DNA of 64,000 nucleotides. Source: Parus major (taxonomy: Eukaryota; Chordata; Aves; Passeriformes; Paridae). Made by a program: the position numbers and the translations under genes. Positions 26,318 to 37,162 of this stretch are shown piece after piece. A model generated the notes under the pieces. It saw nothing but the letters and a program-made list of their open reading frames with translations. It did no database searches and was not told the origin of the DNA. Within the stretch, counting starts at the first letter, position 1. Each line of letters begins with the position of its first letter. The stretch is from positions 92,026,339 to 92,090,338 of the forward strand of contig NC_031770.1 of the NCBI RefSeq assembly GCF_001522545.3, written 5' to 3'.

Positions 26318-26404
26318 ATGGTTTAATGATAGAATCTGTAGTTTAGGATGAACTGTTGGACTCAATGATCTTAAAGGTGTTTTCCAACCTAAATTACTAT
26401 GATT
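26318..26404 (+). mobile_element. CR1-type 3' tail
   Basis: A catggtttaatgatagaatc block is followed by gttggactcaatgatcttaa and ggtgttttccaacctaaatt, ending in a degraded ctatgattt tail. This is the 3' end shared by several CR1-derived avian repeats. It abuts the preceding LTR-type fragment, so the two may be nested or joined by chance. Confidence 0.65.
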
Positions 26405-27239
26405 TGCTGCAGGAGAAGCATAGCCATACCATCTGTTCCACTTGTCTAAATACAGTAGCTCAAGGGAACTATACAACTGCTCATTTATCAAATTTTACAA
26501 GTACCTATAAAGCAAAATGTTTTGTCTAGATAAAATCCCTGTTTCCAGCACTCAATTTTTCTTCTTTCTTTCTTAAATAGCATTGACTAGTGTAAATAGC
26601 TGATCTCAGCAAGTCACACTCAAGCCACTGAGACTTTAGGGACTTATTAGTGAAAGCAGAATTAATAAACTAACAAATTCCTAGTGTATACATTCAAGCC
26701 AAGAACAGTACTATGTATCCCCATGACATATTTATTTTTCAGCTGGAAAATATACTCAGCAACTCCCCAACCTGAAAGAAATACTTACAATTTTCTTTTT
26801 AGACAGGAAGCAGTATTCCCTCATTTTGTCTCATCATGTCTCTCTCAGACTGCAAACTGCATTATGATAATGAATGACATTATTTGCACTGCAATGATTT
26901 GACTCAAGTAATGGAAGCACAGATCTTCTGAAGAAAGCTGACAGCAGTGAATCTTAGATGTTACTGGGAAAACAAACAGGCAATTACTGGCATTTGACAG
27001 CTGAACTTCCCAGCTGAACAGGAAATATGAAAGAGAAATGCCTAAATCAGAGTCTCAAATTATTTCTTTAGAAACCCCAAACATCACCACAAAAACACCG
27101 CCGCCCCCCCATGTATATTAAACATTTACATTTATAGTGTAGGAGAAAAAATATAGAAACCAAAAGGTGAAAACCAAACTTGATTCATTTGTAAATACAG
27201 TGTGTGCTGGGAGCTCACAATGAACGGGTCACCAGAACA
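26405..27239. other. unique non-coding DNA
   Basis: No gene or transposon recognised. A short C-rich run (ccgccgccccccc) lies at about 27099-27111. It is unusual in this AT-rich region but too short to classify. Confidence 0.5.
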
Positions 27240-27697
27240 AGGACATCAACCTGTCAGAGTGAATCCAGAGGACGTCACCAATTGGATGAGAGGGATGGAG
27301 CACCTCTGCTATGAGGGAAGGGTGAGTTTGGATTGTTTAACCTGAGAAAAAAAGGCTTTGGGGTGACCTAATTTCAGCCTCCCAGTACCTGAAGGGATAG
27401 GGTACAGGAAGGATGGGGCAAGACTTTTACCAGGACACATAGTGACAGGACAAGAGAGAATGGCTTCAAACTGAAGGAGAGTAGGTTTAGATTGGATATT
27501 AGGAAAAAGGGCGTTGAGGCACTGGAACATGTTGCCTGAGGAAGATGTCGATGTCCCATCCTGGTTCAAGACCAGGTTGGATGGGGTTCTGAGCAACCTG
27601 GTCTAGTAGAAGGCGTCCTTGTCCACAGCAGGGGAGCTGGAAGTGGACTTCCAGGCCCTTTACAACCCAAACCATTCTATGATCCTATGATTCTATA
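27240..27697 (+). mobile_element. CR1 LINE 3' region with intact tail
   Basis: Well preserved CR1 3' region: gatggagcacctctgctatg near 27293-27312, a gggtgacctaatttcagcct block near 27361, agtgacaggacaagagagaa near 27441-27460, aggttggatggggttctgag near 27573-27592, and a cattctatgatcctatgatt tail near 27672-27691. It is 5'-truncated. This is among the better preserved of the CR1 copies here, so probably among the younger ones. The two minus-strand open frames (27309-27596, 27374-27559) are antisense to it and not genes. Confidence 0.9.
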
Positions 27698-27719
27698 CTA
27701 CCATAAGCTACAGGCAGAT

Positions 27720-28050
27720 CTCTGCTTCCATGCCTGAAGCATGTCCTCCTTCTTCACTGACCTTGGTGCATAGCGGTTCCTTTCAGATATTTTCATTCCT
27801 CTCTTCTCTGTCCACAATTACTTCTCAGCAACAGCACTTTTTTTTTGCCCTCTAAAATACTTAACACAGAGGTGTTACTACAACCTCTTCTGTGCTCAGC
27901 CTTGGCCACTGGCAGGTCCATCTTGGACCCAGCTGCCATTGGCTCTGTTGGACATGAGGGAAGTTTGCAGGATCTTCTCAGAGAAGCCAGCCTTGTACCC
28001 ACCTCCACCCTCATTACCCGAGTCTTCCCATGCAAACCTGTTGCTCTATT
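27720..28050 (+). mobile_element. fragment of the same avian LTR-type repeat as at 26.1 kb, opposite orientation
   Basis: The order of blocks matches the avian repeat consensus as I know it: ccttcttcactgaccttggt near 27749-27768, a cattcctctcttctct block near 27795, an aaaatacttaacacagaggt block near 27855, a gctcagccttggccactggc block near 27896-27914, ccatcttggacccagctgcc near 27920, and an ggctctgttggacatgaggg block near 27940. In that consensus this piece continues the one at 26096-26310, but here it is on the other strand. The open frames here (27793-28083 minus; 27845-28184 plus, overlapping) have no recognisable product. Confidence 0.6.
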
Positions 28051-28084
28051 GGGAATGGCAAGAAGAACAATACAGACTCTCATG

Positions 28085-28460
28085 TGAGTTGAACAGGAGA
28101 GTTCCTCCTAAGGTTTATTACCTCAGTTCTTCTTTTATAGACCAATATGTGAAAGTACAGAAAGGTAAAACTCTTATTGGTTAGTGAACTAACACATCAC
28201 CATCATTGGTCAGTGGGGTTCACCACCCCTCAACCTTCTCTTGCAAGAAGACAAGAACCTGACAAACAGCACCTGTAAGTCTGTCTTCTATCTCTGAGGA
28301 TTGTTTTAATTCCTCCCCATGATTTCCCAGGCCACTTTCTCAGGCGAGACTTCCACAAGCACTGTGCTCTCTGCCTTTGCTCATAGTTAGCATCCATACA
28401 GACCCAATTCAACCTATTCCCCATTCCTCGCATTTTGAGCAATACAAGATGTTGGCACAA
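28085..28460 (-). mobile_element. possible solo LTR
   Basis: Read on the minus strand, the segment has a TATA-like element (complement of cttttatag near 28132-28140) and, about 20 bp downstream, a TAATAAA polyadenylation-like signal (complement of tttatta near 28115-28121). Upstream come repeated ccaat/attgg boxes (28171-28177, 28205-28211). That layout and the direct position next to other retroelement debris suggest an LTR. I could not see paired TG...CA ends or a target-site duplication with confidence, so this remains tentative. Confidence 0.35.
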
Positions 28461-30859
28461 GGTATATTTCTGATGTGGCAGGCAGTAAATTTCAAAAGCA
28501 ATCCTTGGCACTGGAGTAAATAAGGGTATATCGCTAGCACATAGGAGACTTCACACATTAGTTGTTCCACTCAGAGGATTCTTGCACATCCTTATCTCTC
28601 TTTTCTTCCTTTAGGTTCAAGGACTAACTGCTATTGAGAAAATGCAAATATCATGAGGAAGGTGGATCAGTGGGATCACTTGGTTGTGGAATCCTGAATC
28701 ACATAAAAACCTGGCTATATAAAGATTCATGTGAAGAAAAAGAGTTGTCCATTTAGAAGAAATGTTTATGGCCTTTCAAACTTCTTTTGGGGATTTAAAT
28801 GAAGGTATTATGTTATGCCTGTTTAATTGGGCTTTTCCAAATACACAAGCTCTATAATGGAATCCAGATATATAACCTTATAGTGTTAAGTGAAAAATAA
28901 ACATCCCACAAAAGGGTAATGCTTTTTCAGACATCAAATTGTCTGAAAAACTGTATTGCTTAAAGAACCACATAAAATACAGGTTTAAATGTAGTGAAAA
29001 CACACTGAAATGTGTTTCTGAAATACAGAAAATTAAACAAAGTCCGTGTTATCTCTCTTGCTGTCATTTTTCTTAGCAGACATAATCATAACCATTCTCC
29101 TCTCATTTTTAGAGCTGAAAAATTCATTGTAGTGTTGTTTCCACTTTCTAAAAATGCTTTTTCTGTTCCTATCAGTCTTTAGGGATAAATTTATATGGCA
29201 AAGTCCGCAGCTAGTGTGGGTCCTGATAGAAGTAGATCTGTGAAAAGCCAGGCTAGCAAATAGAACACATGGCAGAAAATTTATTTATTGTTCCATGTAG
29301 ATATAATACAGACTTCACACTTCTGCCTGAAATAGGAGCCAGCTGAAAACCCAAAGCAAAATTTGTGACAAAATGTCCAACAGCAATGAAGCATCCACAC
29401 TGATGAATTTTTATTGATTTTAGTATACAGCTATGGTTTTTAAATTTGTGCAGAAGTGAAGCCAAATTCCTCCCCAAAGAATTTCAGATTTCTCGATAAG
29501 AATTTTTTTCCCCCCCTTTAAGTTTTAATTTGAAACCAAGCTCCTAAGTGAGCCATTGTAATATATGGGATATGGCAAATTACAATTGTCTAGATTGCTT
29601 TGTTCTGATTCTAATGTGTATATGTACATTTGTAAAACATGAATAGTTTGTGGGATTTTAAATAGTAGACCTGAACTGTACAGTTCAAATATTTCTTTAT
29701 GGTCTTCATGACAGGTTGTAACTTTTTGTTTGTACAGTGAAAATTCAAATAAGTTTTAATACTTATGAAGGATTACAAAACACTAAACTAATTAATATAT
29801 TAAACTGCTAATATTTTCAGTATCAATGTTATGCAAAATAATAAAAGACAAAAATATTTTCTCTAGTACCTGGAAAAAGTATTACCTGTATTTTATGTGT
29901 GTTCAGCTCAGTGGATAAAAATGATCCATATTCCCTTCATAAAATTAAGTTTATTTGAGCTGGTGAGAATGAGTGGGAAAAGAGAAAGTAAGGGGGGAAT
30001 GCTACATATTGAATGTGAGCATTTTGTTTAGAAAAAATGTATAACAAAAAAGTAATAGTTGAAAATGAGAAAATAACTCCTGGATAGGAGCTGATAAAGC
30101 AGAAAGAACAGAATCTGGTGTATCACAAATACAGCTAATCTCATCCATGATTTGTATACTACCCTGGCTGCAAAAGTTTGCAATACTGAAAATACTTTTT
30201 CCAAAAGAACTAGCCATGAAATATCCTATTTTGTTTCAAAACTGAAAGAAAACTGAAGAAATGCTTATTTTTCTTTAATTCAAAATGTAGTGTATTTTTT
30301 TCTTTATGTCACGCCCCAGCTTTCAGCTTAATGACGTGACTCCACAAGAATTCTAAAAGCATAGGGAAAAACTGAGACATTGCTACATATACCTTGCATC
30401 TTATCTATTAATTTTTTAGTACTGAGGGCTTGCATACTTTACATTTCAAAGCACTGTCTAAAGAAGAATAAATTATTTGTAAAATAATTAATTAAATAGG
30501 TTATTTGATAAATTCAACCTTATTCTCCATGCAGAAACACATACATGGACTTCATTTGCCTAAATTTTGCTTCATTTAAAATAAATTAAAGATTTTTTGC
30601 ATTTTTTTTCTTTATTTCTTAGTTCTGAGACTTGTCCTGCATTTGTTTGAAAATGTGTAAGAGAAAATATTTCAGATTTCGATGGCTGTATTTCTGTACA
30701 CTGCCTAATTTTTCTCCCTATCTCTAATCCAATAACATAATCAAATTATACTTCAGAGGAAAGCAGGGAGCAGAGATAAGAGACTGAAAAGAGCTACGTA
30801 ACAACCAGAACAAGATTACTACTAATAATGTGAAGTTTAAGTTATATGTGGAACACAAG
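28461..30859. other. unique AT-rich non-coding DNA
   Basis: No gene or transposon recognised. Open frames at 29253-29477 and 30002-30217 (minus) lack any recognisable domain. Confidence 0.55.
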
Positions 30860-31034
30860 GGTGATCGCTGATATCACTGCAATAGCACTGTCAAATGCGT
30901 TTAAAAGGTCATTGGGACTGGGAGAATCTTCCAATAAGTGGGAAAGAGCAAATATCACTCATATCTTAAAGAAGGACAAAAAGAAGCATCTGGGCAACTA
31001 TGGGCTACTCAACCATACCTCAATCCTTGCATAG
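30846..31034 (+). pseudogene. CR1 reverse-transcriptase fragment (early palm segment)
   Basis: A 62-codon open frame. Codons about 31-60 keep the pattern KWERANITHILKK...GNYGLLNHTSI, close to the family's early reverse-transcriptase block (W-x-x-A-x-[IV]-x-x-[IL]-x-KK...NYRP-x-x-x-TSI). The Arg-Pro of NYRP is lost (NYGL). The frame is broken directly downstream by stops, so it is the relic of the LINE enzyme, not a working gene. The first 25 codons are not clearly CR1. Confidence 0.75.
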
Positions 31035-31845
31035 ATGATGGAGCAATTATTCATCAAAAATATTTCTAGGCACATAAAGGACAAAACAGTGATTAGGAGG
31101 AATTAGCATGGAAGGCTAATTACTAACGCTTAACCAATATTGCAGCACTCTACAACGAGGTGGCTAGTGGTAGGTGATGGAAAGGCAGTGGATGTGTTTA
31201 CCTCAGCTTTAATAAGGCTTTGAACATGTTGTCCCATAACATCTTCATAGACAAGCTGACAGAGTACAGATCAGGTGAGCACACGGTGAGGTGAATAAAA
31301 AAACTGAATGAACTACCACACCCAGAAGGTTATCAGTGGTTCAGAATTCAGTTGGTTGCAAGTTACTTGTTTTGCACCTGGGGCCAGCATTCTGTAACAT
31401 TTTCATCAAGAACCTGTACTTGAGGACAGAGTGTACCTTCAGCAAGTTAACAGATGATATAAAACTCTGAGGAGTGACTGATATACCAGATGGGTGTGCT
31501 GGCACTCTGAGAGGACTCAGAAGACTGGAATCAAGCCAAGAAGGTTCTCATGAAGTTCAACAAGGAGAAATGAGAAGTTCTGCATCTGAGGATGAGTAAA
31601 CCCAGTCATCTCTGCCCACTGGAAGCCAACTGGCTAGAAAGCTATACTTCAGAGGAGAACCTCTGGAGTCCTGGTGGGCAGCAAGCTCTATCAGCCAGCA
31701 GTGCATCCAGATGGCAAAGAAGGCCAGTGGCATCCTGGATGCACTGCATTAGGATGAGCATTGCCATTGCCAACAAATAAAGTTAGTCAGTCTCAATGTT
31801 CTACTCAGTTCTGGACCCAATGGTCTCAAGAGATGGTTTGTTACC
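30860..31845 (+). mobile_element. CR1 LINE remnant with reverse-transcriptase region
   Basis: The plus strand preserves, through frameshifts and stops, the end of the CR1 reverse transcriptase followed by the 3' region. A ccaataagtgggaaagagca block (30931-30950) and gggcaactatgggctactca (30992-31011) encode the early palm segment. A cagcattctgtaacattttc block (31387-31406) and ttaacagatgatataaaact (31448-31467) encode the later part with the catalytic-type Asp-Asp (31453-31458). Then gtgcatccagatggcaaaga (31702-31721) and ggatgcactgcattaggatg (31737-31756) follow the family's later sequence. The copy is truncated at both ends and cannot make protein. Confidence 0.85.
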
Positions 31846-34800
31846 TCAGCCATCATGGCATTCTGTAATTACAGATATCTGCTGTGTGTGTGTTCTGGCT
31901 GTATAGAGCTGATTGGAACTTGGTATTCACTATTTCTATAAAAATTCAAAACATTTTGATAAGCAAACCTTTTTTTGTTCTCTCATTAGAAGTTTTGACC
32001 CGGAAGATCTTGAATGAAAAACTATTCAAGGCCTTCCACAAAACTGACTGAAGGAATAAAAGCTTACATAATCAACTAATTGAAAGCAATTCCCTGTAAA
32101 AATGTTCTCCAAAATTTTCCAAGTAACAGCCTGTACACACACATAGAAAACAGCAAAGTGCATTATTTGGTTTAATTCTGAAGACTTTTACAGGAGAAAA
32201 AACTCATAACACATATATCAACACCTTTTGCATCTCATGGCTGAAGAAACACCTGCAAGCCAACATTTCATGGGTGTTATAAATTTTAAAAAAATAATAA
32301 AAAAATAATTACACATTAATTCTCTCTTTAATTAAATGATTTAAGGAAGGTTTTTCTGACCTTCTAACCTTATGCCCCCCATCCAAATATTTTAATTACA
32401 ATATTCTGGAAAGCAGCTTCTGTAAAAAGTACAAAACCAAGCTCAAAACCAAATCAACCAACAAAATAGCAAAACAACTTTTAAATACTCATCAGAAGAG
32501 GATGGAAAAGAATAACTCTTGCAATTTTTATTGTAAACTTCTTGGGAGAGGAAAAGTCTCTGCAGTTGTTCTTTCTTTTTCTTCCTTTTCCCATCTGGGG
32601 AAAGGAGACCCCTATTACTCTGTTTTCTCCTCTGTGTTCCCCAAGAGTTGCTATGGTTACAAACTATCTGAGCAGACTGGCATTTCTGTGCACACAGTCA
32701 CTGTGCTTTGCAAAAAGGGAACTGAGGTCTCCCATATATTGTATTCCTCCCCATCTTCCATACCTCCTACCCCCTGCTTCTTTTAGAACTGCACCCTTTG
32801 AAAACTCTTAGGGAGGTTTGTTTAATTAGGGATGTGAAACATTTCTCAGTACCAGGCTAACAATGATGACATTTCTCTCATGTCTGAAGACAGGATTTTG
32901 TAACTGCAAATACGTGCACATAATTAAGTATGAATATTAGTCCTTTGGGGTTCAAAAGACCTACTCATGTAAAGAAAGTTATGTGTGAATTTTTGTTTAA
33001 TTTGTCACTTACAATAAATTTTCCTCTCCAGTAAAGATCACTGAAATATAATTTTAAAAGATTATCAAGGGCGATGTTTAATGTAGAAATTCTAGGCTTC
33101 ATTTTAGTAACCATATTAATTCTTAGAAAATATATGCAAATCTGTTTACGCATTTAAAAATATATTTTAAATGTGTATGAAATGCCTATGAAAGAAATAT
33201 GAAATGAATATGATACGAAAGAAAAGCACCACAATTATATTTATATATATATATATTGTTTTGAATAGTTTTTGCTTCAACACTAGAAAGTGCAACAGTT
33301 AAAACTGGAAACTCTTTGTGAAATATATAACTAGTTTCAGTATCCCTTTAGGCCTAAAAACCTATTTGCACACCACTGGTTAAAGTTACAAAATCTTATG
33401 CAATTTATTTGTAGTCAGTGCAAAATTTAAAATAGTTTCTTTGCCTCAATGGCTTTCAATGCTTTTTCAATAATTATGATTTTAATTTCATAGTTCACGC
33501 CATTTGGATACTGCTGAGCTGGGCAATCTTTATAAATAGTTATTGCAATACCATGTCCTATACCATGGTTGACTTTGGCATTAACTTAGAATTTTTGTTG
33601 CTTAGGATTTTCTGTGGCACTTGCCATCTTTTCATTGCAGGGGCTTCAGGGCTTCTGTCATTGATAATCCGTCACCAGTTCTGATCAGTTGTGGGAGATG
33701 GGCTACTTTGACACTACTCCTGTGACTCATTTGTTTGTGTTTTCATTGCCCACTTTTAGAGGGACCTTATTTGAGCAGTGCTACAATAACTTTTATATCT
33801 TTCAACCTGGTATCAATATAACCTTGTTCCACATCAAAAAAGTCATCTGTAGACTACACCAGCAATTGCATGGTACATCCACCCTCAGCGGACATTGCTA
33901 TTCCATGAAACACAAACAAAAACTACACATTGATTTCTTTTACTTATCTATAATTGCTCTTTCCTCCTATGTCATTCTGGGCTTTGGGTCTTACAGTCAT
34001 CATGCAATAAAATAAGGTTTATTTTTCTCCCTAAGAGTGATTTCTCTCTTAGTGATTCTGTCTGGAACAGGACCAATATAGAAACCTATCATTCAAGCTC
34101 AGATCCATAACAGGCAATCAGTCTAGGTTATCAGATCATCACGTGAGTGCTAAATCTGGCTGTTACTGAATAAATGGGAGATTTTCAAAAGAAAAAGTTT
34201 AATAAAACTCTCCAGACTAAAGTTTCTATTGAATTTTACTGGTGTTTCTCAAGGTGGACATCTTCCAAATTTCTTGACGTTTTGCCTTGTTTTCAGAAAA
34301 TCTTTTGTGTATTGTTGTTTAACAATAAGCACAGAAGAAACAAGAATTCCAGCCAGAACTAGATAACTGTGAGTCAGTGAAAAATACATAAATGCATCCA
34401 TATTGTGTTAACAAAAGAGATTTTTCTGATTATTTTTATTTACTTCTGTCAAGACTGTGGTATCTCTGTATGTGTGTATGCATCTTCTGTACATTTATGA
34501 ACAGAAAAAATCTCCAGATGTTCAAGGTCTGATTTAGAGGCAGTACTTGAAGATTGAACTGCAAAATCTTGTAGATAGAATCAGATCCTTGCTTTACAAG
34601 CCACCTTTCTTTAACCTTTCCTGGAAATATGAGTTCAAGAATCTGATAACTGTCTAACATCTGTTGACTGAAAATTCAATTCAGGCAACAAGGCTGCTGA
34701 TTTTGGAAATCTGGGAACTAATGAGACAACAAAAATTTGACTAGTCCTTTTAGACACATTGGTTTGGGAAATAAACCATATCATTTTGCAAGGAAAAAAG

Positions 34801-35153
34801 TCTTTATAGTTCTTTGCAGAACAAGGACTTATTCCTAAATATTTGAAAAGTGCCCTCAGCCAAAAGAGGAAGTTGTATCTATAGATAGCTAGACACATAT
34901 ATGTATATCTTAAAGATTTTATAGTCAAGTTTTTTAGTTTAAGACAATTCTGTGCGGCAGTCTCCAAAATTAGTTACCTCTCCTTTAATTTTAACCACTC
35001 CCCTTTCACCAATGAGGAGAGAAAAATGCAAGATGTAAGTGAAAAAATAGCAGCTTACTAGAAAGAAAAGTAGCAACAACCATGATAACAGCAATAAGCC
35101 TATATACAAAGCTGCTGAGTCACATATTCCCCTCTCCCTGTGTGCAAAAAAAC
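31846..35153. other. unique AT-rich non-coding DNA
   Basis: No gene or transposon recognised. A TA microsatellite is listed separately. The stretch at 32540-32810 is pyrimidine-rich with two overlapping plus-strand frames of about 90 codons. The 108-codon frame at 33689-34015 (plus) and the 110-codon frame at 34635-34967 (minus) show no recognised domain. Confidence 0.55.
33236..33257 (+). repeat. (TA)n microsatellite
   Basis: About ten TA units with one T interruption. Simple repeat. Confidence 0.9.
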
Positions 35154-35361
35154 CCCAAAATGGCGGAGAAGCTCCACCTCCCAAAATGGCGGAGAAGCTC
35201 CACCTCCCAAGATGGTGGAGAAGCTCCACCTCCCAAAATGGTGGAGAAGCTCCACCTCCAAAGATGGCAAAGAAGCCTTGTCTCCCATGATGGTGGAGAC
35301 GCCTCTTCTCCCAAGGTGGTGGAGAAATCCCTCCTCCCAAGATGGCAGCCACCATAGCAGA
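35154..35361 (+). repeat. 26-bp minisatellite with YY1-like core motif
   Basis: Seven exact-length 26-bp units plus one degenerate unit, starting at 35154, 35180, 35206, 35232, 35258, 35284, 35310 and 35336. No unit has an insertion or deletion. Units 1 and 2 are identical (cccaaaatggcggagaagct then ccacct); divergence rises to the right. The ATGG core lies in seven of eight units (35160, 35186, 35212, 35238, 35264, 35290, 35342; unit 7 has gtgg), in contexts such as aaaatggcgg and aagatggcag. These resemble the YY1 binding consensus AANATGGCGGC. Unit 8 merges into non-repeat sequence and has a second, inverted core (gccaccat). A 26-bp unit without stops leaves frames open on both strands (up to 193 codons). 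Those frames are artefacts. Confidence 0.95.
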
Positions 35362-35479
35362 CCACATGGAGTCGAACACAAAGACAATAAGATGGGGAAG
35401 CCATGTTCTGCAATGCTCAGGGATAAAAAAAAAAAGAGAGCTTTTTTCCTTGTATTGCTTCAGCTTCTTGAGTTGCAGC
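35362..35479. other. spacer between minisatellite and CR1
   Basis: About 120 bp with a short A run (11 A near 35427-35437). No repeat family recognised with confidence. Confidence 0.5.
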
Positions 35480-36390
35480 TCGGATACCTCTCTGGACAGT
35501 CTGCTCCAATGCTTAACCAACTTCTGAGTGAAGAAATTCTTCCTGAACCTCCCCTGGTGCAGCTTGAGGCCATTTCCTCATATCTTGTCACTGGTTGCCT
35601 GGGAGAAGAGGCCAACCACCGCCTTGTTACAACCACTTTTCAGAGAGTGATAAGGTTTATCCTAAGCCTCCTCCTCCCCAGAATAAACAATCCCAGTTAC
35701 TTAAGCTTTTCCTCATAGGATTTGTGTTTCAAATCCCTGATCAGCTTCATATGTTTCTTTGGACACATTCCAGGACCTCAATGTCTTTCTTGAATTGAGA
35801 GGCCCAGAACAGAATACAGGACTTGAAGTGTGTCTTCACCAGTGCTGAGTGCAAGGGACAATCTCTTCCCTAGTTCTGAAAACACCATTTTTAATACAAG
35901 CCAGGATTCCTTTGACCATCTTGGACAGCTGGGCACATGCTGGCTCGTGTGCATCTGGCTGTCAAAGAGCACCCACAGGCCCTTTCCTTCTGGGCAGTTT
36001 TCTAGCCATTCTGTCCCCAGTCTGTAGCATTGTGTTATTGTGAAACAAGTGCAGGACTCAGCACTTGCACTGTGGAACCTCATACAACTGGCCTCAACCA
36101 TCAATCTAGCCTGTCCAGATCGCTTTGCACGGCTTTACAGCAGACAAATACCCCCAGCCAAGTTAGTGTTATCTGTGTGTTTACTGAGGCTGTACTTGAT
36201 GCTTTTATCCAGATCATCGATAGAGGTGTTAAACAGGACAGGGTCCGATACTGAGCCTTGAGGAACCCAGCTAGTTACCGATTGCCAACTGGACCTAGCT
36301 CCATTCACCACCACTGGGCCCAGAGACTCTTTAACCCAGTGAAGGGGAAACCTGTCCAAGCCATGGCTGCCAGCTTCTCCACTTCTCCAT
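35480..36390 (-). mobile_element. CR1 LINE remnant, 3' region plus end of reverse transcriptase
   Basis: About 910 bp of reverse-complemented CR1. In plus-strand order the blocks are ggatacctctctggacagtc (35482), aagaaattcttcctgaacct (35531), ttgaggccatttcctcatat (35564), cctgggagaagaggccaacc (35599), ttcctcataggatttgtgtt (35709), ccaggacctcaatgtctttc (35770), caagccaggattcctttgac (35898), ctcatacaactggcctcaac (36080), ttaaacaggacagggtccga (36229) and ctgtccaagccatggctgcc (36352). It lacks the normal CR1 tail on its 3' side (low coordinates) and stops about 120 bp short of the minisatellite. The overlapping plus-strand open frames in 35140-36261 are antisense to it. Confidence 0.9.
36135..36359 (-). 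pseudogene. CR1 reverse-transcriptase fragment (palm/catalytic segment)
   Basis: A 74-codon open frame on the minus strand keeps the LINE reverse-transcriptase palm segment. WVPQGSV stands at codons 31-37, DPVLFN at 39-44, and DDLD at 48-51, as in the family's PQGSVLGP-x-LF-x-x-[FY]-x-NDL pattern. About ten codons further on, the catalytic box, expected as [FY]-A-D-D-T, reads H-T-D-N-T at 61-65. One catalytic aspartate is therefore lost and the enzyme would be dead even if expressed. The frame ends soon after. It belongs to the 35.5-36.4 kb CR1 copy. Confidence 0.85.
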
Positions 36391-37140
36391 TGTTTTTCTA
36401 GTTCTTGACTAATCTGTCAAAGTGTAATAGATACAGCAGTTAGGGCATATCAGACTTTAGTACCTATATAATTTTTCATAATAATTAATTTTTTATGTTC
36501 TATAGAATTGTTTACATTTGTGTTGCACCACAAATATTTCAGCAGGAAATAGTGGACAGAAATAAAGGATCTCTGCTAAAAGGGCATCAAACTAATGTAT
36601 ATTTTGTGGCATCAATTTACTCAAAAAAATGGCTTAGATTTATCTTCACTTCGCAAAGAAGTCAACAATAGAAGAGTAGGAGATGTATAAAAGATTTCTG
36701 GCAGTCGTTATGGAAACAAAATAGCTGATAAGTAAGGTGAATAATGCATATTGAACCCAATGAAAAACACAAAAATCCTCATTTTGGTCTATACATTGGT
36801 CCATCCAGATTTGATTTTTGCACTATATCTATATATATATCTCACTATAATATCATCAGGCTCTTCAGATTTCCATTTATATAAACTAAAATTAGCTTTC
36901 TGAAGATATGAACTCCTACTGACTTAAATGTATGTAATACTGTTTCTTGGAGGATCTGAGGCAAAGCATAAATTAACTATAGCTTGGCATGGGGTGGTGA
37001 GGCACAGAGTTCGTTCAGATAGTTGTTTCTCTGTATAGTTAAATAGAAAAAGAAAAATTAGTATTTTGTAGGATTAAAACACTGTTTAGGTTATCTCTGT
37101 AAAATTTTAAAATTTGTTTTTTGTCTGTAGTCCATACACT

Positions 37141-37162
37141 TGATGTATCATATGATACATCA
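37141..37162. repeat. 22-bp perfect palindrome
   Basis: tgatgtatcat followed directly by its own reverse complement (atgatacatca), with no spacer. Right after it the tail catatga repeats part of the centre. It could be a dyad binding site or a DNA cruciform; a perfect 22-bp dyad is uncommon by chance but not impossible in 64 kb of AT-rich sequence. Confidence 0.85.

Noticed and set aside
32647..32660. RFX X-box-like site GTTGCTATGGTTAC
   Set aside because: It departs from the X-box consensus in one half-site, and a single imperfect 14-mer is expected by chance in 64 kb.
35140..35718. 192-codon plus-strand open frame (and a 193-codon minus-strand frame at 34939-35520)
   Set aside because: They result from the stop-free 26-bp array and antisense CR1 sequence. 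Several frames on both strands are open at once.
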